64,000 nucleotides of DNA from Blautia sp. An81 (GTDB lineage: Bacteria > Bacillota > Clostridia > Lachnospirales > Lachnospiraceae), in NCBI RefSeq assembly GCF_002161285.1, contig NZ_NFHH01000019.1, forward strand, positions 1 through 64,000, in the 5' to 3' direction. The translations under genes were made by a program, and so were the position numbers. Below, piece by piece: positions 47,089 to 56,052 of this stretch; position 1 is the first letter of the stretch; each line of letters opens with the position of its first letter. The notes under the pieces are model-generated. The model had not been told where the DNA came from. It made no database searches and saw only the letters and a list, made by a program, of their open reading frames with translations.

Positions 47089-47418
47089 TCACTTCTTCTG
47101 ATTTTTCATTTTTTCTATAAATATTCTGCCGTCTTCTGCCATAATCTTCAGCCGTTCATACTCTTCCAAAAGCATTTTTCTTCCTGCCTCTGTAATAATA
47201 TAGGATTTCCTCCGGTTTTCTTCACCGGTCAGCCGTATGATCTGGTTTTTCTCGAATTTAGACAGCATGGCGTACAAAGTCCCTGGGCCTACCTTTACTC
47301 TGCCGCCGGAAATCTTCCGGACTTTTTCCATAATGTCCACCCCACAGCATTCCTCGGTAAGGGCCAGCAGAATATAATACATAGGTTCTGTCAATGTCTG
47401 AAACTGTTCCCTTGCCAT
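47089..47418 (-). CDS. PadR family transcriptional regulator (system 1)
   Basis: A 109-aa PadR repressor with FQTLTEPMYYILLALTEEC, VDIMEKVRKISGGRV and GPGTLYAMLSKFEK. It resembles the PadR at 57516-57851 (shared FQTLTE, CCGMDIMEKVR-like and VxVGPGTLY motifs). It lies 27 bp downstream of the DUF2812 gene, which carries matching operators upstream (48754-48802). Probably represses that unit. Confidence 0.9.
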   Translation of the reverse strand: MAREQFQTLTEPMYYILLALTEECCGVDIMEKVRKISGGRVKVGPGTLYAMLSKFEKNQIIRLTGEENRRKSYIITEAGRKMLLEEYERLKIMAEDGRIFIEKMKNQKK

Positions 47419-47445
47419 TCTTTAAAGCCTCCTTTTCAAACATTT

Positions 47446-48708
47446 TTATAGCCCCAACGCCTGACGGATAAAGAGGATTTCCTCTTTGTCCAGATTCTTC
47501 TTTCCGATAATATACAGCAATCTGTCCCCATACTTTACAGTTGTATAATTTTTATTCCTATTCTGTTCTGTTTCGATGGCCTCCCATGCCTCTGCGTCTG
47601 GAGGGATTTCCCCTTCTTCTTTTGTATATAAAGAATAGATTCTGTCCAGAATCCATTGATAAGAGGACTGGTATACCTGGCAGATAATCTCGTTTTCATC
47701 ATAGGGGTCATCTGTCCTGGGATAACCATCGGGCAAAAGGACTGAATAGCGTCTGGCACTTCCAAAAATCCCTTCCAATTCATCGGTAAGTTCCAATTCT
47801 CCGGTTCCATATGTATTTTCTATGACTTGAGTATTCTCTTTAGCAGCCGGAGAATCTTCTGCCATATTTACCATAAGAGCGGAAAAACCTATGAAAATGA
47901 TAAGGAAGGCGAAAATCACCTGAAGCAACATATTCCATTCTCTGGAAGGACGAAGTGCCGGTAACAGTACCATCATCAATATCATTCCTACAATAAATAC
48001 CAGATACATTTGCATGGTTCCGGAGTCTGCCAAAAACAGGACAATGGCTATAATCCCCAAAAAGACAACACATGAAATAATTTTCTGAATCGTCTTCCAT
48101 GGAGAAATTTCTTTTACCCGGCTGCCGTAAAAAGGAGTCTTTCCCTGTCCCAGCATTTTCTCTGTTCTTGTTTTCCAAAGCAGATAGCTAACACACCTGG
48201 CAGCATTTTTAAGAAAATATAGATTCCATAGAATAAACACTGCTATCCAGATATCAGAAAAAATATTTCTGGCAAAGTCTATATTGAACAGCACATACCA
48301 TTCACTGACTGCCATAAGGCAAGTAAAGGCGAGTCTTCCCCTGAAGGCCTTCCACTCAGCTTCCCGTATATTCTCATATCTTTCTCTCTCTGTAACAATA
48401 GGCAGGGCATCTTCTCTGATTTTCCGGAATACGCAAAGCTTTCTGGTGCTGTCTATCAATTCCCATCCGGCCTCGCGGCAATATTGAGCATACTCTTTCG
48501 TGTTAGGTTCCGGTTTTACATCATTTTCGTCACCTTCCGGAAACACCTCTACATCATAAATTTCTTTTCGGGGCGCCTCTTTTTCAAATATCATTCCAAA
48601 TCGCCAGCCTCTGAAGAACCAACCCTTAGCTGCCATCTTTTCCAAAAACCGGGCGAAGCTGTCACATTCCCTGTATCCATAGTTTCTAAACACAATTTTT
48701 TTCTTCAT
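47446..48708 (-). CDS. DUF2812 membrane protein (system 1)
   Basis: A 420-aa protein from the ATG at 48708 (GGGGG about 6-7 nt upstream); the longer ORF would run through the promoter and operators. The N-terminal DUF2812 domain (about 1-110) includes FLEKMAAKGWFFRGW and YCREAGWELI. About four to six membrane helices follow, then an extracytoplasmic-looking C-terminal domain. Linked PadR follows. Function unknown; DUF2812/PadR pairs are common in Lachnospiraceae. Paralog of 56189-57535. Confidence 0.8.
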   Translation of the reverse strand: MKKKIVFRNYGYRECDSFARFLEKMAAKGWFFRGWRFGMIFEKEAPRKEIYDVEVFPEGDENDVKPEPNTKEYAQYCREAGWELIDSTRKLCVFRKIREDALPIVTERERYENIREAEWKAFRGRLAFTCLMAVSEWYVLFNIDFARNIFSDIWIAVFILWNLYFLKNAARCVSYLLWKTRTEKMLGQGKTPFYGSRVKEISPWKTIQKIISCVVFLGIIAIVLFLADSGTMQMYLVFIVGMILMMVLLPALRPSREWNMLLQVIFAFLIIFIGFSALMVNMAEDSPAAKENTQVIENTYGTGELELTDELEGIFGSARRYSVLLPDGYPRTDDPYDENEIICQVYQSSYQWILDRIYSLYTKEEGEIPPDAEAWEAIETEQNRNKNYTTVKYGDRLLYIIGKKNLDKEEILFIRQALGL

Positions 48709-48753
48709 AAAGAACACCCCCGTTCTCCGAAAAAACATTCCCCAAAAACAAAT

Positions 48754-48809
48754 TATCGAGTGTCGATATTTCCCACTTTCAATATAATATCGACACTCGA
48801 TAATTGCAA
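48754..48809 (-). promoter_or_regulatory. PadR-type twin operators and promoter (system 1)
   Basis: Minus-strand -35 TTGCAA (48804-48809), 17-bp spacer, -10 TATATT (48781-48786). Palindrome TATCGACACTCGATA (48788-48802) fills the spacer; a second, TATCGAGTGTCGATA (48754-48768), lies just past the start point. Centres are 34 bp apart. Confidence 0.8.
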
Positions 48810-48850
48810 TAGATTTCCTATATTTTATTTTTATTTCTACAGACAATGCT

Positions 48851-48882
48851 CCAAGTGGTGGGCATGCTCCCATGTCCACTTG
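48851..48882 (-). repeat. Dispersed hairpin repeat, copy 2
   Basis: Minus-strand palindrome with arms CAAGTGG / CCACTTG and inner TGGG/CCCA, related to 17182-17210. It lies 10 bp after the stop of the CooC-like gene and could end its transcript, but no T tract follows. Confidence 0.65.
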
Positions 48883-48892
48883 ATTTCATATC

Positions 48893-49663
48893 TTATAACC
48901 CCAGCTTCTCAATGATCTCTTTCAGCGCCATCCGCACTGGAGAATCTTTCGGCAGCTGTACCGTTGGTTTTCCATCACAGTCGTACTGATAGACCATATC
49001 ATCGTGAGGTACCACGCCCAGAAGTTCAAGGCCCTGATTTTTAATCTCTTCCAAAGTGCCCTGGTCCAGTTTGCCATGGGGAGCCCGATTTACGATGAGC
49101 CCGGTTTTCTTTGGGTGGAGCTTCAGCTCTTCCATGAGTCTGGCGATCCTTCCTGCGGCCTGGACTCCTCTTCTGGAACAGTCGCTGACTAAGATAGCAA
49201 CCTCCATGGCCGGCAGGATTCCTCTGCTGATATGTTCCATTCCCGCTTCATTGTCCACCACAATATAAGGATAATGGCTCTGAAGCTTCTGCACCTGAGT
49301 CTGTACCAGACCATTTACAAAACAGTAGCACCCCTGTCCCTGAGACCGTCCCATGACCATCAGGTCATAGTCATCTTCCTCTGCAACAGCATCCATCATA
49401 CGGCTCTCCAGATACTCTGCTTTGGTAATTCCTGCTGGAATCTTATATTTCGGGTCTGCTCCGGCCCGCTCAATCTCCTCTCTCAGCTCGCCCAGAGTGA
49501 TTCCCGGCTCTACTCCCAGAACTTCGTTTAAGTTAGAATTAGCGTCTGCATCTACAGCCAGTACCGGTTTTTTCCCTGTATCACAGAGATACTGGATCAA
49601 AAGTCCGCATAATGTGGTCTTCCCTACTCCGCCTTTTCCGGAAACAGCAATAATATGTCCCAT
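48893..49663 (-). CDS. CooC/AcsF-type P-loop ATPase
   Basis: A 256-aa SIMIBI ATPase. The deviant Walker A SGKGGVGKTTLCGLL opens the protein, and VDADANSNLNEVLG, GRSQGQGCYCFVNG and VDNEAGMEHISRG match the CooC/AcsF family, which loads nickel into CO dehydrogenase/acetyl-CoA synthase. The CYCF pair near residue 113 is the expected metal-binding site. No CODH gene is in the window. AGGAGG site present. Divergent from the TetR gene. Confidence 0.85.
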   Translation of the reverse strand: MGHIIAVSGKGGVGKTTLCGLLIQYLCDTGKKPVLAVDADANSNLNEVLGVEPGITLGELREEIERAGADPKYKIPAGITKAEYLESRMMDAVAEEDDYDLMVMGRSQGQGCYCFVNGLVQTQVQKLQSHYPYIVVDNEAGMEHISRGILPAMEVAILVSDCSRRGVQAAGRIARLMEELKLHPKKTGLIVNRAPHGKLDQGTLEEIKNQGLELLGVVPHDDMVYQYDCDGKPTVQLPKDSPVRMALKEIIEKLGL

Positions 49664-49841
49664 GATTTATTCCTCCTACTAAATTTTCCCTCTGGCAGAG
49701 GGCTATTTTAATGAACACATTGTTGATTTTCTTACATCATGGATATTATAATATAATCCAGCAGAAAGCAATCATCAGATTCTTAAATCTGCTATGTTTC
49801 TCAACAAATCTATAAAACTGTCTATAAACAGGGAGGCGCAT

Positions 49842-50471
49842 ATGAAAAATAAGACGAAAGTTATAGACCGGCGTACCAGATATACCCAGCAGACTATTAA
49901 AGACTCTTTTCTTTCTCTTCTGAAGGAAAAACCTTTTTCCAAAATCACTGTTACGGAAGTCTGCCGTATGTCAGAAATCAATCGTGGAACCTTTTATCTC
50001 CATTATTACGATATAGATGATGTACTGGACAGCCTTCTGGAAGATGTGATCACAGACACTGCCAGGGTCCTGGACCATGTGCTCTGTTCTGAAAAAATCG
50101 GCTGTACCTTTCCTTTCTGTCAGAAAGTACAGGAAGACACCCGGCTCCAGGTTCTGTTTTTTGACGATGTGGCTTCCTCCTGTCTTCTGGAAAAGCTCTG
50201 TAAACTTTCCAAGGAGGAATTTATCACCCATCTCATGCAGAACAGCCTCCTTACCTTTGAACAGGCGGAGGCTGTCTTATATTTTCAGATGAACGGCTGT
50301 CTGGCCATTAATAAAAAAATGCTGAAAAATAAATGCACGGACTGGAGAGAAATCCAGCAGGCCGTAGACCATTTCATCAGAGCCGGTCTTGAAAGCTTCC
50401 TGATCTGTGACGGGCGCCAGACTGTTTCAGGAAAAGGCCCAGGCCCGTCAGGCACACCAGAAACTCTGTGA
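49842..50471 (+). CDS. TetR/AcrR family transcriptional regulator
   Basis: A 209-aa regulator from the ATG at 49842 (GGGAGG 5 nt upstream). The HTH is TQQTIKDSFLSLLKEKPFSK, ITVTEVCRMSEINRGTFYLH, YYDIDDVLDSLLED, matching TetR_C_7-like members of Clostridia. The C-terminal ligand domain is present. It overlaps the convergent MATE gene tail-to-tail by 95 bp and may regulate that pump. Confidence 0.9.
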   Translation: MKNKTKVIDRRTRYTQQTIKDSFLSLLKEKPFSKITVTEVCRMSEINRGTFYLHYYDIDDVLDSLLEDVITDTARVLDHVLCSEKIGCTFPFCQKVQEDTRLQVLFFDDVASSCLLEKLCKLSKEEFITHLMQNSLLTFEQAEAVLYFQMNGCLAINKKMLKNKCTDWREIQQAVDHFIRAGLESFLICDGRQTVSGKGPGPSGTPETL

Positions 50472-51717
50472 CCGGGAAGGCTGCCCATACTCCCAGCAGT
50501 TCTCCCAGAGCAGAAAGGAGAAATGCCATAGGAATGATGAAAATAAAGCCTCTCAGCAGCGAGATGATATGAGCCGGCAGAGGATTATCTGTAGAGGTAA
50601 AGTATACCGACAGAACAATATTAAAGCCTGCAAAAACACAACCTGTAAAATAAATCCTCAGTCCGGTCTGAGCAATGCTCTGGAGGGCCTGGTTCTGCTC
50701 GCTGTTGAAAACAGAAGCAATCGTGTCCGCTCCAAAAAAAATGGCCAGATATATCAGTGCAGATACCAGGACCACGGCGCACATGGCATATCGGAGAGTA
50801 CTGCTTATATTCTTTCGGTTTCCAGAGCCGTAATAGCTGCTCATAAGAGGCTGGATTCCCTGGGAAATACCTGTATAAATGGAAATTACCACCAGAGAAA
50901 GATTTGCAATTACACCATAAGCTGCAACTCCCGTGTTTCCTGCAAGTCCCAGGATGATCATATTAAATACGATCATAACGATTCCTGAAGAAACCTCTGT
51001 GACAAGTGAGGGCAGACCGCTGGAAAAGATACCCAGGATCAGATTAGGCAGTATCCTGCATTTTTTCAGATGGAACTGGTTTCTCTTTCTCAGCAGATAA
51101 GAAGACAAAATCCCGATACTGATCACCGGAGCCAGTCCTGTGGCAAAGGCAGCTCCAAAAATTCCCATATTCAGAGGAAACATAAACACATAGTCCAGAA
51201 CCACGTTGGAAAGACTGCCCACGATCATGGCCGTCATAGACAGCTGAGGGGCCCCGTCATTTCTGATGAAGCACAGCAGAAGATTATTTGTCATAAACAT
51301 CGGCGCAAACATCAGGATTACCCTAAGGTAAGTCTTTCCCATCTCATAAACCGTGTCGTCTGCTCCCAGCAGTCGGATTAAAGGACCGGCGGCAAACAGC
51401 CCCAGCAGGAAAAAGATTCCTGCCATCATGGCAGTCATCGCTGCGCCGTTGGTAAAAATCTGATCTGCACGGTCTTTATTTTTCTGGCTCTTAAAAATGG
51501 AGTATTTGGTTCCTCCTCCCATACCGATCATCAGACCGCTTCCATTGATAAAGCTGTATACCGGAATAGCCAGATTCAGCGCCGTAAGTCCGTTGGCGCC
51601 CAGGGCCTTGGATACAAAAAAAGTGTCCGCCAGAATGTAGCAGGAAAGGGCGATCATTCCCAGCACATTCAGGGAGGCATATTTTATAAACATGCCAAAA
51701 CATGATTTTTCTTGCAT
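50377..51717 (-). CDS. MATE family efflux transporter
   Basis: A 446-aa MATE pump of about twelve helices, nearest to the MepA/DinF-like branch: FIKYASLNVLGMIALSCYILADTF-type start, SGLMIGMGGGTKYSIFKSQK and ISQGIQPLMSSYYGSG. Its last 95 bp overlap the TetR gene on the other strand, giving a basic, hydrophilic C-terminal tail. The leader has a long hairpin (51739-51809). Drug or cationic substrate is presumed. Confidence 0.91.
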   Translation of the reverse strand: MQEKSCFGMFIKYASLNVLGMIALSCYILADTFFVSKALGANGLTALNLAIPVYSFINGSGLMIGMGGGTKYSIFKSQKNKDRADQIFTNGAAMTAMMAGIFFLLGLFAAGPLIRLLGADDTVYEMGKTYLRVILMFAPMFMTNNLLLCFIRNDGAPQLSMTAMIVGSLSNVVLDYVFMFPLNMGIFGAAFATGLAPVISIGILSSYLLRKRNQFHLKKCRILPNLILGIFSSGLPSLVTEVSSGIVMIVFNMIILGLAGNTGVAAYGVIANLSLVVISIYTGISQGIQPLMSSYYGSGNRKNISSTLRYAMCAVVLVSALIYLAIFFGADTIASVFNSEQNQALQSIAQTGLRIYFTGCVFAGFNIVLSVYFTSTDNPLPAHIISLLRGFIFIIPMAFLLSALGELLGVWAAFPVTEFLVCLTGLGLFLKQSGARHRSGSFQDRL

Positions 51718-51738
51718 TTTCTAGTTTCTTCCTTTCTC

Positions 51739-51809
51739 TCCGGGCAAAAGAAAGAACGCCTTGATTCATCCCTTCTAAGGCCTATCGGAATGAATAAGGC
51801 GTTACCCGG
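51739..51809 (-). promoter_or_regulatory. Structured leader of the second MATE mRNA
   Basis: A long hairpin in the leader: AACGCCTTATTCATTCC pairs with GGGATGAATCAAGGCGTT, closed outside by CCGGG / CCCGG. The loop contains the small palindrome TAGGCCTTA. It ends about 22 nt before the ATG, and is not followed by a T tract. I cannot match it to a known riboswitch class. Confidence 0.6.
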
Positions 51810-51881
51810 CGGCAATCATTTTTATAATTTTTTTAACAACTAGAAATTTATCACAGGCCCTCTGCAAAGTCAAGAAAAGTT

Positions 51882-52976
51882 TTAGAGAATTCCCAGTCCC
51901 TTTACGGTAAGCATAATGAAATCCTGTACGTTAGTCACAATAGTCGTAGCGGAAAGGCTGCCTCTGTCCAGAAGCTTGTTCACTACAAACTCGTCTGCAT
52001 CTACAGTATAGAGGAAGACGGGACGGATCTCCTTATCCGCCGTTACTGTATAGGAAGGCGTCATATTTCCTGTGGCAATGGTATGGAGCATCGTAGCCAG
52101 GCAGACTACGGTAGTGGCCTTTTCTACCATGTTCCTCATAGCTGTCTGTCCCTCATAGGCATTTCCGATAACCTCCGGCAACGGACCGTCGTCACGGATA
52201 GAACCGGTAAGGACAAAAGGTATCTTATTTTTCACACAGCTGTACATAATGCCGTTGTCAATCTTATAATCCTCAATAAACTGGGCGATAGAGCCGCTTC
52301 TTCTTACCCGGTTGATCACATCCAGATGGTTGTAGTGGCCGTTTAGATGGGATTTCTGTGTATAAATATCCTGTCCCAAGGCCGTATGGAACATAGCCCC
52401 TTCCAGATCATGGGTAGCCAGGGCATTCCCAGCCATAAGTCCGTCTACATATCCATTCTCCACCATGGCTTCCATGGCCCTTCTGGCGTCGGCGTCAAAA
52501 GCAAAAGCCGGCCCCATGACCCAGAGGATATTCCCATGTTCCCGCTCATAGTTCAGCAATTCAAAAAAACGGTCATAATCTCTGGCGTAAGAGGTCTCCC
52601 GGCTTCTTCCCTGACGGAATACGAACTGATCCTTCTCTGTCTCTTCAGGATCTTCAAAACCCCCGGTATGAAGGTAGATTCCCTCTTCTCCCTTCTCTGT
52701 CCTTCCCAGTATCACCCGGTCCCCTTTTTTCAGATTCCGGTTCTCCACAACTTTTAAAGTCCCATCTTTTTCCAGGACCACACTGGAATCCATCCGGGAT
52801 TTTTCCGGCAGTTTCCATTCTCCATGGATCTTAAAATATTCCGGATACATAGAGGTGCTGTGGTAATTCTCCGGTGCCACTCCGTCTGCCTCTGCTTCTT
52901 CCCAGCGGACGTCCGGAGCATTTTTTAACTTTTCTGATGAAAAATCCGGTTCATAGTATTTTGGTAATGTAAACAT
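51882..52976 (-). CDS. LOR/SDH-domain enzyme (possible archaeal-type ornithine cyclodeaminase)
   Basis: A 364-aa protein resembling the conserved region shared by LOR/SDH bifunctional proteins (TIGR00300-like) and the C-terminal domain of AgrE/archaeal ornithine cyclodeaminase. Motifs seen: GGFEDPEETEKDQFVFRQGR, WVMGPAFAFDADARRAME, GLMAGNALATHDLEGAMFHT and GSIRDDGPLPEV. A role in amino-acid (ornithine or lysine) catabolism is suggested but not shown. It starts 48 bp after the amidohydrolase gene on the same strand, so they likely form an operon. Confidence 0.72.
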   Translation of the reverse strand: MFTLPKYYEPDFSSEKLKNAPDVRWEEAEADGVAPENYHSTSMYPEYFKIHGEWKLPEKSRMDSSVVLEKDGTLKVVENRNLKKGDRVILGRTEKGEEGIYLHTGGFEDPEETEKDQFVFRQGRSRETSYARDYDRFFELLNYEREHGNILWVMGPAFAFDADARRAMEAMVENGYVDGLMAGNALATHDLEGAMFHTALGQDIYTQKSHLNGHYNHLDVINRVRRSGSIAQFIEDYKIDNGIMYSCVKNKIPFVLTGSIRDDGPLPEVIGNAYEGQTAMRNMVEKATTVVCLATMLHTIATGNMTPSYTVTADKEIRPVFLYTVDADEFVVNKLLDRGSLSATTIVTNVQDFIMLTVKGLGIL

Positions 52977-53024
52977 AGGCTTCTCTCCTTGTGTTTTATT
53001 TTCATAATTATCCGTCTATAGGAC

Positions 53025-54644
53025 TCAGAATGGGAAAAACTTTCCCTCTTTATAAACTCGGCGGCCCCCGATATATGTTTCAGCTACCCGGACCTGATCG
53101 ATCTCCTTGGCAGGTATCTCTAAAATATCCCGGTCCAGAATCAGAAAGTCGGCTTTGTACCCTTCTTTCAGCTGTCCCAGACGGTCAAATCCTGCCATTT
53201 CCCCAGCTTCCCTGGTATAGAGGATCAAAGCGGTTTCTATATCTACCCCCTGTTCTTGGCCGCAGTCTGTTCCGTCATAGGCTTTTCGTGTAACAGCGCC
53301 CTTGATATTAGGAAAAGGATCAGAGGGAACTGCCCAGGAAGTAGCCGGAGCGTCTGTAGAAAAGCAGAGCCGTACCCCCTTATCTAAAAGATGTCTTACT
53401 GGATAGCAGGTCTTCATCCTCTCTGTACCCAGATTTTTCAGATAACTTTCTATTTCCGCATACAGGAAAATAGGCTGGGTCACAAATCCGATCCCTTTTC
53501 CTGCCGCTTTTTCAATACTGTCCTCAGATGGAAGGGTAATGTGCTCCACCCGCACATAAGGCTCTGGTCCCAGATTCCACTTTTCTTCCCTGGCAGCCCG
53601 GTCCACTACTCTCTCAATGGCCTTAGTTCCCATAGCGTGCATGGAAAGCTGGCAATGGTTCTTCTTGCAGAAGTCTACTGCCGTCTCCATCTGCTTCTCG
53701 TTGCACACGGAAATCCCACAGGAATCAGAATCCAGATAAGGCTCCGCCATCCAGGCGGTCCTTCCGGAAACACTTCCGTCTCCGATAAGTTTCAGCCCTG
53801 AAACAAAAATCTGCTGCTTCTTATCAAAACGCTCCTGAGGAATCTGAAAGTCTTCTTTGTCCATGAAAAAGTCCCACATATAGTAGACGCCTACTTCCTG
53901 AAGAAATCCTTTCTCTGCCGCTTCCTGATACAGCGGATAATTATCTCCCTCATCCAGATTTCCCATGTCCGTTACCGCTACGATTCCCTGGGATGTAAGA
54001 AGTTTCCCCAGCTCTACAAGATTTTCCACAGCTTCTTCTTTTTCCGATACGGGCATAAAAGGTGTGACCAGATTTCTGGCGTTTTCTTTCAAAACTCCTG
54101 TAGGCTCCCCGTTTTCATCTCTCTCGATTTCTCCCCCTTCCGGGTCCGGGGTATTCCGGTCTATTCCGGCAATCTCCAGGGCCTTGCTGTTTACACAGCG
54201 GATATGGCCGCAGGTCCGGATAATGGACACAGGAGAATCACTGCATCCCTTATCCAGGTCCCAGCGGTTAATAGAACGGCGTTCTGCAAACTTTCCTTCA
54301 TCATATCCCCATCCCAGGCACCATTTCCCCGGTCCCTGCTCTTCTCTCTTCTCCCGTATTGCCTGGATCAGTTCCTCAATAGAATGGATTTTCGGCGGCA
54401 GGGCAGAAATCTGTCGGCTGTAGTCTGCCAGCATCATGGGATGCATATGGGCATCTATAAACCCCGGTATCACACGATGGCCCTGAAGGTCCACCCTCTG
54501 GCAGTCCTGGGAAGCCAGTTTTTCTATTTCTTCTGCTTTCCCCACTTTCCGGATAAAACCATCTTCCACCAGCATGGCTTCTCCATACAGATTTTCCTTA
54601 TCTGATGTGAATATTTTTCCATTTTCATAAATACAAGCTTTCAT
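53025..54644 (-). CDS. YtcJ-type amidohydrolase
   Basis: A 539-aa metal-dependent hydrolase of the amidohydrolase-3 family. The metal motif is IPGFIDAHMHPMM near residue 57; later histidines are in LSMHAMGTKAIE and VEHITLPS, and the aspartate in CFSTDAPATSW. It hydrolyses an amide or cyclic ring; substrate unknown. Upstream of the LOR/SDH-domain gene and downstream of brnQ on the same strand. Confidence 0.87.
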   Translation of the reverse strand: MKACIYENGKIFTSDKENLYGEAMLVEDGFIRKVGKAEEIEKLASQDCQRVDLQGHRVIPGFIDAHMHPMMLADYSRQISALPPKIHSIEELIQAIREKREEQGPGKWCLGWGYDEGKFAERRSINRWDLDKGCSDSPVSIIRTCGHIRCVNSKALEIAGIDRNTPDPEGGEIERDENGEPTGVLKENARNLVTPFMPVSEKEEAVENLVELGKLLTSQGIVAVTDMGNLDEGDNYPLYQEAAEKGFLQEVGVYYMWDFFMDKEDFQIPQERFDKKQQIFVSGLKLIGDGSVSGRTAWMAEPYLDSDSCGISVCNEKQMETAVDFCKKNHCQLSMHAMGTKAIERVVDRAAREEKWNLGPEPYVRVEHITLPSEDSIEKAAGKGIGFVTQPIFLYAEIESYLKNLGTERMKTCYPVRHLLDKGVRLCFSTDAPATSWAVPSDPFPNIKGAVTRKAYDGTDCGQEQGVDIETALILYTREAGEMAGFDRLGQLKEGYKADFLILDRDILEIPAKEIDQVRVAETYIGGRRVYKEGKFFPF

Positions 54645-54695
54645 TTATGTACTGCACCTCCATAGTCCGGGGAAAACTCCCCACTCTGCTTCTCA

Positions 54696-56036
54696 TCATA
54701 TGGTATAGGGAATACTTTCCTTTCCCCTGACTTTATAAATCACTGCCCCCACAAAAAATCCAATGATCGTAGGCACTGCCCAGGCGAATCCCTGTCTGGC
54801 AAAAGGTATCTTATAGATAATATTCATAATACCGGAAACATCTATTGGTATCAAGCCGGAAGACTGGGCCACATTCAGAGCGTCAAAGAGGGACATAACT
54901 GCGGATACGATCACCGCACCCTTCCATGCTCCGTCATTGGGCACAAACTTTTTAAACAGCCCCAGTATCATCATTACCACAGACATAGGGAAGAGGATAG
55001 TGAAAATCGGTCCTGAAATTGTCAGCACATTGCTGACTCCGGTGGAAGATACCAGAAAAATGGCAATGGTAATTATCAGAGAAGCCCATTTATAAGGAAT
55101 TTTCCCCTTTGTCCATTCTTCCACCCACTGGCCTGTAGTGGCGATCATGCCCACCGCCGTAGTCAGACAGGCAAAAATCACAGCCAGGGAAAGAACGATG
55201 CTTCCTCCTGAACCAGCCAGCCTTCTTACCAGGTCTGTGAGAAGATAGGTAGTATCCACATCTTCAGGATAGTCGCTTCCTCCCTGAGCTCCCAGATAAG
55301 CCAGACCTCCGTAGACGATAAAAAGCAGAAAAAACCCTATTACAATAATCCCAAACATCATTTTCTTATATTCTTCTTTTCCAGTATAGCCTTTTTCCCG
55401 GAAAGCCGCTATAAAAATCCCTGCACAGATGATTCCCGTTCCCACATCTCCGGTATTATATCCTGTGAGAAAAGCACTGAGAAAAGCTTCCTGTCCGCTT
55501 TCCTGAACGCCTCCTCCGATGGCTCCCATAGGCCGGAAAATTGCCAGAAGGATAATGACCAGAAGGGTGATCAGGAGAATTGGCGTAAGATACTTCCCGA
55601 TACGGTCAATAACATTAGACTTATTCATGGCAAAGTAATAGGAAACGCCGAAAAAAATCAGCAAAAAGAGAATTCTTGCATACACTGGAAGGGAGCCGAA
55701 GATACCCTCAAATCCCGTCTCATAAGCTACCCCTCCGCATCTGGGAATGGTTCCGAAAATAACCACCAGCAGCCCCAGTCCCATATAGAGGTAATGCCAC
55801 CAGCTGGTCACATGCTTCATCATATCCTGGAGTCCGTACCCTACGTTTCCTACTGCGGCCACTGCCAGCATGGGAAATAAAATTCCCGATAAGGCCAGTC
55901 CTCCAATGGCCCAGAATACATATTCACCGGAAAGAAGCCCTACCTGAGGCGGAAATATCAGATTGCCGGAGCCAAAAAAGATGGCAAACATAGCAAATCC
56001 GGTGATCAGAATGTCTTTGAACATATTTTTCTTCAT
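54696..56036 (-). CDS. brnQ: Branched-chain amino acid transport system II carrier protein
   Basis: BrnQ, 446 aa, a Na+ or H+-coupled importer of Leu, Ile and Val with twelve predicted helices. N-terminal motif FAIFFGSGNLIFPPQVGLLSG is diagnostic. AAAGGAG lies before the ATG. It precedes the amidohydrolase by 51 bp, so a transporter-hydrolase-dehydrogenase unit is possible. A strong promoter and hairpin lie upstream. Confidence 0.93.
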   Translation of the reverse strand: MKKNMFKDILITGFAMFAIFFGSGNLIFPPQVGLLSGEYVFWAIGGLALSGILFPMLAVAAVGNVGYGLQDMMKHVTSWWHYLYMGLGLLVVIFGTIPRCGGVAYETGFEGIFGSLPVYARILFLLIFFGVSYYFAMNKSNVIDRIGKYLTPILLITLLVIILLAIFRPMGAIGGGVQESGQEAFLSAFLTGYNTGDVGTGIICAGIFIAAFREKGYTGKEEYKKMMFGIIVIGFFLLFIVYGGLAYLGAQGGSDYPEDVDTTYLLTDLVRRLAGSGGSIVLSLAVIFACLTTAVGMIATTGQWVEEWTKGKIPYKWASLIITIAIFLVSSTGVSNVLTISGPIFTILFPMSVVMMILGLFKKFVPNDGAWKGAVIVSAVMSLFDALNVAQSSGLIPIDVSGIMNIIYKIPFARQGFAWAVPTIIGFFVGAVIYKVRGKESIPYTI

Positions 56037-56052
56037 CTGTACATCTCCTTTT

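Noticed and set aside
51739-51809. Guanidine (ykkC) riboswitch
   Set aside because: Only a short GCCCGG-type tail looks similar; the long perfect hairpin does not match the guanidine-I core.
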